Under the pieces are notes generated by a model that saw only the letters and a program-made list of their open reading frames with translations, had not been told where the DNA came from and ran no database searches. A DNA stretch of 64,000 nt from positions 186,001 through 250,000 of the forward strand of contig NZ_JAFKON010000006.1 in assembly GCF_022803015.1 (NCBI RefSeq). Reading direction: 5' to 3'. This DNA is from Arthrobacter humicola (GTDB taxonomy: Bacteria > Actinomycetota > Actinomycetes > Actinomycetales > Micrococcaceae). Position 1 is the stretch's first letter; each line of letters opens with the position of its first letter. Below are positions 57,209 to 64,000 of the stretch, piece after piece. Both the position numbers and the translations under genes were made by a program.

Positions 57209-57422
57209 GGTTTTTCCGGATCGCCTGGCCGCGGACCACAAGCCCGGCAATGTGCAGGATCAGGCCGAGTCCGATCACTGCCAGTGAGGCGAGGGCAAGG
57301 GGCTGGTTGCCGGTGCTGTTGCCCACCACGCTGAGGATGATGCCGAGGGCGATCAGGCCCATGGCGCTGAAGACGAGCACCTTGTAGGTGGTTGACGCGG
57401 TGGCCCAAAATTCATTCAGCAC
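57198..57422 (-). CDS. Small membrane protein, 74 aa
   Basis: A 74-residue protein with two helices (TTYKVLVFSAMGLIALGIIL and LALASLAVIGLGLILHIAGL) and a basic end, RGQAIRKNLKR. It starts at GTG 57422 with TAGACT six bases upstream, so it is likely leaderless. It overlaps the SulP stop by 11 bases. No function is recognised. Confidence 0.75.
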   Translation of the reverse strand: MLNEFWATASTTYKVLVFSAMGLIALGIILSVVGNSTGNQPLALASLAVIGLGLILHIAGLVVRGQAIRKNLKR

Positions 57423-57428
57423 CGTGCC

Positions 57429-57434
57429 AGTCTA
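57429..57434 (-). promoter_or_regulatory. Leaderless -10 of the 74-aa membrane protein
   Basis: TAGACT, six bases (GGCACG), then GTG at 57422. Confidence 0.5.
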
Positions 57435-57551
57435 CCGGGGCGGGCGGACGACGCCGCGAGCCGCAAAAATTCCTGGCGACACTCACATTGCCTGCCGGCG
57501 CGGGAATACGGGCGCGTCCGGTAATTTGCGCGTCGCGGGGCAAATCCAGCG

Positions 57552-58496
57552 TCAGAACAAGGCTTCCTGCACGGCCGGGACGTCCGAGCCGTGGTCACCG
57601 AGTTCGATCACCCGGGCCTTGAGCTGGCCCAGGTTCACCACGAATTCCAGTCCGCTGCCATCCAGCGCCGCGAGGGCAATGCTGCCGCTCAGCGCGTCGA
57701 TCCGGAACCCGTGCGCTCCGGCCGCGAGGTCGTGCGGATAGGCGTGCCGGGCAGCCGGGGCGCAGGCCTTCGCGGAGAGCTCCGGCCGGGCCCACCGTTC
57801 ATCCACCACCGCGAAGCCCTCCCCGCCGGCACCGGCGAGCAGGGTCCGGGCCTCCCCTGCCAGCCGTCCGTTCAGGGCGTCGAGGTCGACGGCGGCTGCC
57901 GGGGCGAGCAGCGCAGCGGCCTTGGCGGCAGCGCGGACCTGCTGCGGCAGCCCGGCCTCGCGCGTGATCATGTCCTCAAGGAGGCGGACCACGCGGCCGT
58001 CCTCGGCACGGGCGACGTACCGGGCGACGACGGCGCCCTGCTCGGCGAGCCGGTTCCATTTGCGCGGGTGGGACGCGGTGCCGACCTTGCTGGCCCCGTT
58101 GGCGAAGGTGGCGACGTAGAGCCAGTGCGGCTGCATCAGGTACGCGCGCAGGCCCGGCGGGACCCGGCCGCCGCGGTGGAAGTCATGGATCAGCCGGGAG
58201 TCGTCCAGCACGAAGCACCGCTCGCACTGGCTGCCCCTGGCGGCGGGAGCCCGGTCCGGGCACAGGACGTGGTCCCGGTCCGCAGGTCCGTGCACCTGGT
58301 GGTGCCCGAGGCAGTGCTTGCCCGCGGCGGCGAGCCGGAAACCGAGGCGGGTGCCGGCGTCGAGCGTCAGTGCGGTGAAGGCGCCGCCAGGGCCCTGCAG
58401 GCGCATCGCCGGTGGCCTGCCGCCGGACGCTGCGGCGGACCCCGGCACCGGACCATCCCAAAAGACCCCGTGCACCAGATAGCGGGTATCGGTCAC
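57552..58496 (-). CDS. DUF2797-like protein with GIY-YIG-type segment
   Basis: A 314-residue protein; start GTG 58496 has AGGAG five bases upstream. A Cys/His-rich N-half (KHCLGHHQVHG, HVLCPDR, QCERCFVLD) suggests a zinc site, followed by a segment like GIY-YIG endonucleases (HWLYVATFANGASKVGTASH with Arg and Lys nearby), as in the DUF2797 family. The activity is unknown. It is the second gene after the CitE-like lyase, 25 bases downstream. Confidence 0.7.
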   Translation of the reverse strand: MTDTRYLVHGVFWDGPVPGSAAASGGRPPAMRLQGPGGAFTALTLDAGTRLGFRLAAAGKHCLGHHQVHGPADRDHVLCPDRAPAARGSQCERCFVLDDSRLIHDFHRGGRVPPGLRAYLMQPHWLYVATFANGASKVGTASHPRKWNRLAEQGAVVARYVARAEDGRVVRLLEDMITREAGLPQQVRAAAKAAALLAPAAAVDLDALNGRLAGEARTLLAGAGGEGFAVVDERWARPELSAKACAPAARHAYPHDLAAGAHGFRIDALSGSIALAALDGSGLEFVVNLGQLKARVIELGDHGSDVPAVQEALF

Positions 58497-58521
58497 GGGG
58501 TCTCCTGCGGTGGTGATGTGG

Positions 58522-59385
58522 CTACAGGGCCGGCTGCACGCCAAAGGCCACGGCGAGCTTCATGATCTTCTCGGCCCGGCCCAGGCGCGGCAGGTCGGAG
58601 CCGTCCCGGATGACGCGGCCGCTGGCTTCGAAGTCGGCCATGAAGTCCGTGGCCCAGGCGACGTCGGACGGGGTGGGGCTGATGACCTCGTTGATGACCG
58701 GGGTCTGGTCGATGGCGAGGCAGAGCTTCCCGGTCATCCCCATCATCACCGTGATGCCGGTCTGTTCGCGCAGAATCGGGTGGTTCGTCCCGACGGTGGG
58801 GCCGTCGATGGGGCCGGGCAGGTTGCCCACGCGGCTGGCCACAACGAGCTTGGCGCGGGGGTAGGCCATGGCTTCCGCGGTGGCCGCCATGCCGGTGTCG
58901 CGGCGGAAGTCGCCCGAGCCGAAGGCCAGGCGGAAGGCGCCCTGGGCCTTGGCGATGTTGTTGGCTTCCTCGATGCCGACGGCGGACTCGACCAGGGGGA
59001 TCACCGGGGTCTTGCCGTCCATCCGGTGGAAGCTCTCCGTGACCTGGTCGGCCGATTCGGTTTTGGCCAGCATGATGCCCAGCAGGCCGGGGGTGCCGCG
59101 CAGGCCGGCGAGGTCGTCGGCCCAGAACGGGCTGGTGGCGTCGTTGATCCGGACCCATGCGCTGCCGCCGGCGGTCAGCCAGTTCACGACGTTGGCGCGG
59201 GCGGCGTCCTTCTGCGAGGGGTCCACCGCGTCTTCGATGTCGAGGATGATCGCATCGGCCCGGGAGACGGCGGACTGGTCGAAGAGGTCGGTCTTCATCG
59301 CGTTAACCAGCAGCCAGGAGCGGGCGATGTCGGCCGGGATGTTGCGTTGGGGCCGAAGTGATTCGGCGGTGGTGGTAGAGGTCAT
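58522..59385 (-). CDS. HpcH/HpaI aldolase/CitE-like lyase
   Basis: A 287-residue TIM-barrel protein of the citrate lyase beta-like family. Visible metal and substrate motifs are RADAIILDIEDAVDPSQKD (acidic pair), VRINDATSPFW, VIPLVESAVGIEEANNI and FGSGDFRRDTGM. These proteins cleave or hydrolyse CoA or carboxylate esters such as malyl-CoA or citramalyl-CoA. The start is ATG with TAGCGT six bases upstream. The DUF2797 gene follows. Confidence 0.88.
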   Translation of the reverse strand: MTSTTTAESLRPQRNIPADIARSWLLVNAMKTDLFDQSAVSRADAIILDIEDAVDPSQKDAARANVVNWLTAGGSAWVRINDATSPFWADDLAGLRGTPGLLGIMLAKTESADQVTESFHRMDGKTPVIPLVESAVGIEEANNIAKAQGAFRLAFGSGDFRRDTGMAATAEAMAYPRAKLVVASRVGNLPGPIDGPTVGTNHPILREQTGITVMMGMTGKLCLAIDQTPVINEVISPTPSDVAWATDFMADFEASGRVIRDGSDLPRLGRAEKIMKLAVAFGVQPAL

Positions 59386-59391
59386 GCATCT

Positions 59392-59397
59392 ACGCTA
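59392..59397 (-). promoter_or_regulatory. Leaderless -10 of the CitE-like gene
   Basis: TAGCGT, six bases (AGATGC), then ATG at 59385. Confidence 0.45.
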
Positions 59398-59470
59398 GTC
59401 GCCCGGGGGCACTTGCCGCTAAGCGATCCGGCCTTCAGCGGCGACCATTACGACCAAAATCACATCCCTG

Positions 59471-59534
59471 CCCAGCTGGCCGGCAGCAGAAGCCGTTTCC
59501 AGGCTCAAAACGACCAGGCGGCCGGCCAGTTGGG
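59471..59534. repeat. Inverted repeat between CitE-like and aldo/keto reductase genes
   Basis: CCCAGCTGGCCGGC (59471-59484) and GCCGGCCAGTTGGG (59521-59534) pair at 13 of 14 positions with a 36-base spacer. It lies just past the end of the reductase gene. It may terminate the reductase-glucosidase transcript, or be a dispersed element. Confidence 0.55.
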
Positions 59535-59546
59535 TGGGCGGACCGG

Positions 59547-60539
59547 CTAGGGGATGTTGCTTCCCCGGGCCGCGACCCAGAGCCCGTACCACTCGGCGCG
59601 CGTCATCGCCGCGGCGGCCTCGGGGGCGCCGGCGCAGGCGAGGATCCGGTCCGGGTTCGCGGTGCCGATCACGGGCGCAATCCCGGCAGGGTGCCTCATG
59701 AGCCAGCCGAGCACGATCGCTTCCCCCGTGGTTCCCTTCTCGGCGGCCAGGGCGGCCACGAGGGAGGTGGCAGCCTCCTCGGCCGGCGTCCGCGCGGCCG
59801 CCGGCGCCCCGGTGTAGAGGCCGCGGGCCAGCGACCCGTACGCCTGCAGCCGGATGCCGTTCCGGACGCAGTGCTCCACGGTTCCGTGCGGGAAGCTGTA
59901 GTCCGTGCCCTCGGCATGGTTGACCAGCACCGTGCTTTCCAGCCATGCCCGTTTCAGCAGGCTCATTTCGAGCTGGTTGCCCACCACGGGAACCTCGAGC
60001 CGGTCCTGCAGCATCTCGATCTGCGGGCCCGACATGTTGGACACGCCCACGGCCCGCACCTTGCCTTCGGCCATGAGCTGCCCGACGGCGGAGGCCACCT
60101 CCGCCGGATCCATCAGGGGATCCGGGCGGTGCAGCATGAGCACGTCGACGTAGTCCGTCCGGAGCCGGGCCAGGCTTTCGTTGACCCGCGCCAGGATGCC
60201 GTCCCGGCTGAGGTCGTAGTAGGCCTCCAGGCCCTGCTCGTTGAGCCGGATGCCGCACTTGGTCTGCAGCCGGATTTTCTCCCGCAGCCCGGGGGTGCGG
60301 GCCAGGACTTCGCCGAACACGGCTTCGGCCTTGCCGTTGGTGTAGATGTCCGCGTGGTCGAAGAGTGTGATGCCCGCGTTCAGGGCGGCCTCGACGGCCG
60401 CGGCCGCCTCGTCCACGTGTGCGGACGAGTACGGCTCGGCCGACCAGTCGCCGCCCAGGCCCATGCAGCCGTAGACGAGTTCCTGGGGGAGGTTGCCGCC
60501 GGCGGGCGTGCCGGGCGAAGCCTGCGGTGCGGGACTCAC
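59547..60539 (-). CDS. Aldo/keto reductase
   Basis: A 330-residue NADPH-dependent aldo/keto reductase. The catalytic Asp/Tyr region is NAGITLFDHADIYTNGKAEAVF, the barrel Lys lies in LQTKCGI, and SNMSGPQIEML is a conserved cofactor-side block. It reduces sugar or other aldehydes/ketones; the exact substrate is unknown. The GTG start overlaps the alpha-glucosidase stop by four bases, so it belongs to the maltose/glucoside operon under the divergent ROK regulator. Confidence 0.9.
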   Translation of the reverse strand: MSPAPQASPGTPAGGNLPQELVYGCMGLGGDWSAEPYSSAHVDEAAAAVEAALNAGITLFDHADIYTNGKAEAVFGEVLARTPGLREKIRLQTKCGIRLNEQGLEAYYDLSRDGILARVNESLARLRTDYVDVLMLHRPDPLMDPAEVASAVGQLMAEGKVRAVGVSNMSGPQIEMLQDRLEVPVVGNQLEMSLLKRAWLESTVLVNHAEGTDYSFPHGTVEHCVRNGIRLQAYGSLARGLYTGAPAAARTPAEEAATSLVAALAAEKGTTGEAIVLGWLMRHPAGIAPVIGTANPDRILACAGAPEAAAAMTRAEWYGLWVAARGSNIP

Positions 60540-62242
60540 CGCAGCCAGACGGTGGTGTTGGCCGGCAGCTGCCCGCCATCCAGCGGGCCGCTGCTGACCA
60601 GCACCTCGCCGGCCGGCAGGTCAACCGGCGCGTCGCCGAAGTTGGTCACCGTCTGCCAGCCGCCGGGACGGCTGAAGCGCAGGACGTCGGCGCTGCCGGA
60701 TTCCTGCCACTGCAGTTCCTCCGAGGTCTGGAGTTCGCGGCGCAGCTTCAGGGCCTTGCGGTAGAGCTCGAGGGTGGAGCCTTCCACGCCGTCCTGGGCT
60801 GCCACCGCGTAGCGGCTGAACCATGCCGGCTGCGGGAGGTGTGCCCCGCCGGCGCCAAAGCCGAACGAAGTGCCCTCCGGGGCCCAGGGCAGGGGCACGC
60901 GGCAGCCGTCGCGGCCGATCTCCACGCCCTTGTTCCGGAAGAAGGTGGGGTCCTGGCGCTCTGCGTCGGGGATCCCCGCGACTTCCTGCAGGCCCAGTTC
61001 CTCGCCCTGGTACAGGTAGGCCGAACCCGGCAGGGCCAGCATCAGCAAGGTCGCGGCGCGGGCCCGGCGCAGGCCGAGTTCGACGTCGAGCTCCTCGACG
61101 GGGGCGCCGGCCAGCAGCCAGCCCTTGCCGTCCTGGCCCTGGGCGTGCTTGCCGCCGCCCTGGGGCAGGCCGTAGCGGGTGGCGTGGCGGACGACGTCGT
61201 GGTTGGAGAAAACCCAGGTGGAGGAGGCACCGGACTCGGTGGCCTCGGCGAGGTTCCGGGCGATGATTTCGCGGAACTCGCCGGCGTCGAAGTCGGCCTG
61301 CAGGAGGTCGAAGTTGAACGCCTGGCCCAGGCCCTCCGGGCTGGCGTAACGGGCGCGGCGGGTGGCGTGCACCCAGGCCTCGGCCACGGCGGTGCGCGGC
61401 GGGTTGTACTCGTTGAACACCTCGCGCCATTCGGCGTAGATCTCGTGGACTTCATCGCGGTCCCAGAACGGGTGCGAGCCGTCCGGGAAGCCGTCCGTTC
61501 CGGTGTTGGCGGCGCTGAGCTCCACCTTGGAGATCAGCGGCTCGGTGAGGTCCTTGGTCAGCGCGTGGGCGACGTCGACGCGGAAGCCGTCCACGCCGCG
61601 GTCGGACCAGAAGCGGAGCGTCTTGAGGAAGTCGTCGCGGATTTCCCGGTTGGCCCAGTTCAGGTCCGGCTGTTCCCTGGCGAAGATGTGCATGTACCAC
61701 TGGCCGGGCGTGCCGTCGGGCTCGGTGATGCGCTCCCAGGCGGGGCCGCCGAAGACGGATTCCCAGTCCGACGGCGCGAGCTCGCCGTTTTCGCCGAGAC
61801 CGTCGCGGAAGATGTAGCGGTCGCGGGCCGCGGAGCCGCGCGGGGAGGCCAGGGCCTCCTGGAACCACTCGTGCCGGTTCGAGGAGTGGTTGGGGACGAT
61901 GTCGGCGATGAGCTTGATGCCGGCGGCGTGCAGCGCGGCGGACATCTCGTCGAAGTCCGCCAGGGTGCCGAGCTTGGGGTCCACGTCGCGGTAGTCGTCG
62001 ACGTCGTAGCCTCCGTCGGCGAGGGCCGAGGGGTAGAACGGGGAGAGCCAGACGGCGTCGATCCCGAGGTCCTTCAGGTACGGGACCTTGGCGGTGATGC
62101 CCTTGATGTCGCCCAGGCCGTCACCGTTGGAGTCCGAAAAGCTCCGCGGGTAGATCTGGTACACCGATGCCTGGCGCCACCAGTTGGGGTCGGCGGCGAG
62201 GTCGGAACCGGACAGGGTTGCCAGCGTGGCGGTGTTGGTCAA
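60536..62242 (-). CDS. GH13 alpha-glucosidase
   Basis: A 568-residue GH13 enzyme of the oligo-1,6-glucosidase/alpha-glucosidase group. The barrel and catalytic motifs are YQIYPRSFSDSNGDGLGD, GFRVDVAHAL (nucleophile Asp), AVAEAWVHA (acid/base Glu) and WVFSNHDVVRH (stabilising Asp). It releases glucose from maltose or isomaltose-like oligosaccharides in the cytoplasm. The TTG start is preceded by AAGGA. It is divergent from a ROK regulator with a dyad operator between. Confidence 0.94.
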   Translation of the reverse strand: MTNTATLATLSGSDLAADPNWWRQASVYQIYPRSFSDSNGDGLGDIKGITAKVPYLKDLGIDAVWLSPFYPSALADGGYDVDDYRDVDPKLGTLADFDEMSAALHAAGIKLIADIVPNHSSNRHEWFQEALASPRGSAARDRYIFRDGLGENGELAPSDWESVFGGPAWERITEPDGTPGQWYMHIFAREQPDLNWANREIRDDFLKTLRFWSDRGVDGFRVDVAHALTKDLTEPLISKVELSAANTGTDGFPDGSHPFWDRDEVHEIYAEWREVFNEYNPPRTAVAEAWVHATRRARYASPEGLGQAFNFDLLQADFDAGEFREIIARNLAEATESGASSTWVFSNHDVVRHATRYGLPQGGGKHAQGQDGKGWLLAGAPVEELDVELGLRRARAATLLMLALPGSAYLYQGEELGLQEVAGIPDAERQDPTFFRNKGVEIGRDGCRVPLPWAPEGTSFGFGAGGAHLPQPAWFSRYAVAAQDGVEGSTLELYRKALKLRRELQTSEELQWQESGSADVLRFSRPGGWQTVTNFGDAPVDLPAGEVLVSSGPLDGGQLPANTTVWLR

Positions 62243-62277
62243 AGGAGATTCCTTCGGGTCTGGGAGGGCTTCTGGTA

Positions 62278-62296
62278 ATTTAGATACAAGCTAAAT
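62278..62296. promoter_or_regulatory. Candidate ROK operator
   Basis: ATTTAG, seven bases, CTAAAT: a 6-bp inverted repeat in the A+T-rich divergent region between the alpha-glucosidase and the ROK regulator, where both promoters must lie. Consistent with ROK binding and sugar-dependent derepression. Confidence 0.6.
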
Positions 62297-62342
62297 ATAT
62301 TGCCTGAACAATTATGGGTCCGGGGACAGAAGAGGTCAAGAA

Positions 62343-63524
62343 GTGATGCCGCACGCAGCCGCCGCCACGCCGCAGCTGCTGCGCCGCGTCAACGCCCAGG
62401 CCGTGCTGCGCCACATCCGCGGCGCCGATGTTGCCACCGGAACCGAGTTGATGGCCCTGACCGGGCTGACCCGGGCCTCGGTGATTGCCGTCTGCGAGGA
62501 CCTGATCGGCCGGGGCTGGATCGTGGAGCAGGACCAGCCCGCAGACCCGGCAAGTCCGCGGAAGGGCCGGCCGGCCCGGCGCTTTGCCTTCAACCGGGGA
62601 GCGGGCTTCGTGCTGGGCCTGGACATTGGTGCCGCGACCACCACCGCCGCCGTGGCCGACCTCCGCGGCACGGTGATCGGCCGTTCCAGCGGGAGCTTCC
62701 GCGCGGCGGACATCCCCGCGCAGGAGCGGATCGGCGTCGTCGATCTCGCCTGCTGCGAGGCGCTGGAAGCCGCGGGAGCGGACCCGGGCAGGGTCCTGGC
62801 CGTCGGCGCCGGGATCGCAGCGCCGGTGGACCGCGACGGCAACGTTCTGGTGACGCAGCGTTTTTGGAGCCTGTTCGACGTCGGGCTCCGCTCCGCGCTG
62901 AAGGAGCTGCACGGCTGGACCGTGCTCCTGGAGAACGACGCCAACCTGGCTGCGCTCGGTGAGCGCTGGCGCGGGTCCGGCGTGGGTGTGGATGATCTGG
63001 TGGTGCTCCTGGCCGGCGAACGCCTGGGCGCCGGCGTGATGGAATCCGGCCGCCTGCTCCACGGCCGCGGCGGGGCCGCCGGCGAGATGGGCTATCTGGA
63101 CATGGTGGAAGGTGTTGGCTCCAGCGACGGCATCGCGGCCCTGGTGCGGCAGTGGTCGGCGGCCGGCGGCGGACCCTCCGCGGGCGGCCCTGCCAGTGCG
63201 CCGCGCGTCTTCGCGGACGCGGCCGCGGGAGACCCCGCGGCCCTGGCCATCCTGGACCGGATTTCGGAGCGCATGGCCCGGGTCATCGCCTCGATCGCGA
63301 GCCTGATCAACCCCGAGCAGGTGGTGATTGGCGGCGCCGTCGCCGAGTCCGCCGGGGCGCTGCTGCCGGGCATCACAGCGCTGCTTCCCCGCTTCACCGC
63401 GACTCCTCCGCGGGTGACGGTCTCACCCCTGGGCGACGCGATCGTCACGGCGGGCGCGGTCCGGCACGCCCTGGACTACGTTGAGGCGAATGCCTTGGAG
63501 CTGGCCCTCCCCGCGCGGGGCTGA
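62343..63524 (+). CDS. ROK family transcriptional regulator
   Basis: A 393-residue NagC/XylR-like repressor. The N-terminal winged helix (LRRVNAQAVLRHIRGADVAT then LMALTGLTRASVIAVCEDLI) is followed by the ROK sugar-kinase-like domain (GLDIGAATTTAAVADLRG, VGAGIAAPVDRDG, ENDANLAALGE). The HGRGGAAGEMGYLD segment stands where the zinc/sugar-binding motif lies, but lacks the usual Cys cluster. The start is GTG 62343 or the adjacent ATG 62346. It probably represses the divergent alpha-glucosidase operon and itself. Confidence 0.9.
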   Translation: MMPHAAAATPQLLRRVNAQAVLRHIRGADVATGTELMALTGLTRASVIAVCEDLIGRGWIVEQDQPADPASPRKGRPARRFAFNRGAGFVLGLDIGAATTTAAVADLRGTVIGRSSGSFRAADIPAQERIGVVDLACCEALEAAGADPGRVLAVGAGIAAPVDRDGNVLVTQRFWSLFDVGLRSALKELHGWTVLLENDANLAALGERWRGSGVGVDDLVVLLAGERLGAGVMESGRLLHGRGGAAGEMGYLDMVEGVGSSDGIAALVRQWSAAGGGPSAGGPASAPRVFADAAAGDPAALAILDRISERMARVIASIASLINPEQVVIGGAVAESAGALLPGITALLPRFTATPPRVTVSPLGDAIVTAGAVRHALDYVEANALELALPARG

Positions 63525-63539
63525 CCCTGGTCCGTTGCC

Positions 63540-64000
63540 CTAGTCCGGCATGATCATGGTGCGCAGGTCCAGCTGCCGCAGCACCCGGTCCGCGACTTCC
63601 GGGTCCATGCCCGGCTCGTTCCGGGCCGCTACGACTTCCCGGCGGGCCGCATCGAGGGCGATCGTCTGCACCGCAATCGCCAGTTCCCGGCCACGCTTGC
63701 GCTGCTCCCCCGCGCTTTCATTCCGCAGGCTCCCGTCCAGCAACTCGGCGTGCAGCCGGGTCATTTTCTCCTTCACGAGCGCCACCTTATCCGCCGGCAG
63801 CTCCTTCATGAGCTCATTGTCCTTCAGGGCCGCGATCGCTGCCTGTTGCGCCCGGCTCGCCAACACGCGGGCGGCGTCGCGTTCTTCGGAACCGTCCTCG
63901 GACGCCTTCAGGACCCGCATGAGCCACGGCAGCGTCAGCCCGGGCAGCACCAGGGTGGCCAGCAGCACGGCGCAGGCGATCACCAGCAGCTCGCTGCGGG
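63540..64000 (-). CDS. Cation/proton antiporter-like C-terminal fragment
   Basis: The frame is open beyond the right edge of the window, so only the C-terminus of about 150 residues is seen. It starts with a membrane helix (VIACAVLLATLVLPGLTLPW) followed by a long charged cytoplasmic domain rich in helices (RAQQAAIAALKDNELMKELP, VVAARNEPGMDPEVADRVLR). This matches CPA1-type Na+/H+ antiporters. It is convergent with the ROK gene, only 15 bases apart. Confidence 0.7.
   Translation of the reverse strand, partial: RSELLVIACAVLLATLVLPGLTLPWLMRVLKASEDGSEERDAARVLASRAQQAAIAALKDNELMKELPADKVALVKEKMTRLHAELLDGSLRNESAGEQRKRGRELAIAVQTIALDAARREVVAARNEPGMDPEVADRVLRQLDLRTMIMPD

Overview
The window looks like a high-GC actinobacterial chromosome, most likely Micrococcaceae (Arthrobacter/Pseudarthrobacter type; the genus is an inference). 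The evidence is the strongly GC-biased third codon positions, many GTG/TTG starts, an actinobacterial str operon and rpoBC pair, GlnR next to mycothiol synthase MshD, a long acidic NusG extension, and PspC-type envelope stress proteins. There is no plasmid, phage, insertion sequence or CRISPR array.

Bases 1-24,600 are mainly the transcription/translation super-cluster, read on the minus strand from right to left: tRNA-Trp, secE, nusG, rplK-rplA, two GNAT acetyltransferases, rplJ-rplL behind a structured L10-type leader, then (after a metallophosphatase, a YbaK-like deacylase and a thiolase) rpoB-rpoC and rpsL-rpsG-fusA-tuf. A GH1 beta-glucosidase fragment and a 41-residue membrane protein occupy the left edge. 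Several hairpins sit between these genes; some are clear terminators, others lack a U-run and may be processing or attenuation elements.

Bases 24,800-44,600 carry an aminotransferase and, behind an array of 32-bp-spaced inverted repeats, a two-component module (LuxR-type regulator, PspC-containing histidine kinase) divergent from a PspC/LiaF-like three-gene operon, which resembles a LiaFSR/Psp envelope-stress system. Then come pfkA, a GNAT, a PadR-regulated drug exporter, ankyrin-YgfZ, a flavodoxin-type reductase, a nitrobindin-like protein, a 37-residue membrane protein, a permease-like protein, and glnR-mshD-ppk-mutT1.

Bases 44,600-64,000 hold a self-regulated membrane protein/GntR(YtrA) operon with an obvious operator, thyA-dfrA-small membrane protein, an E. 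coli-type asd, an AlkZ-like protein, murB, an MFS transporter with a two-gene MaoC-type dehydratase, ArsR-SulP, a DUF2797-like protein with a CitE-like lyase, an aldo/keto reductase-alpha-glucosidase operon divergent from a ROK regulator, and the C-terminus of a cation antiporter-like protein.

The most striking window-wide signal is a set of twelve genes whose start codon lies exactly six bases after a TANNNT (-10) hexamer, which implies leaderless transcription. Next come the helically phased repeat array at 26.07-26.28 kb and the PspC/LiaF module. No wholly unfamiliar multi-gene system is evident; most of the window is core housekeeping.
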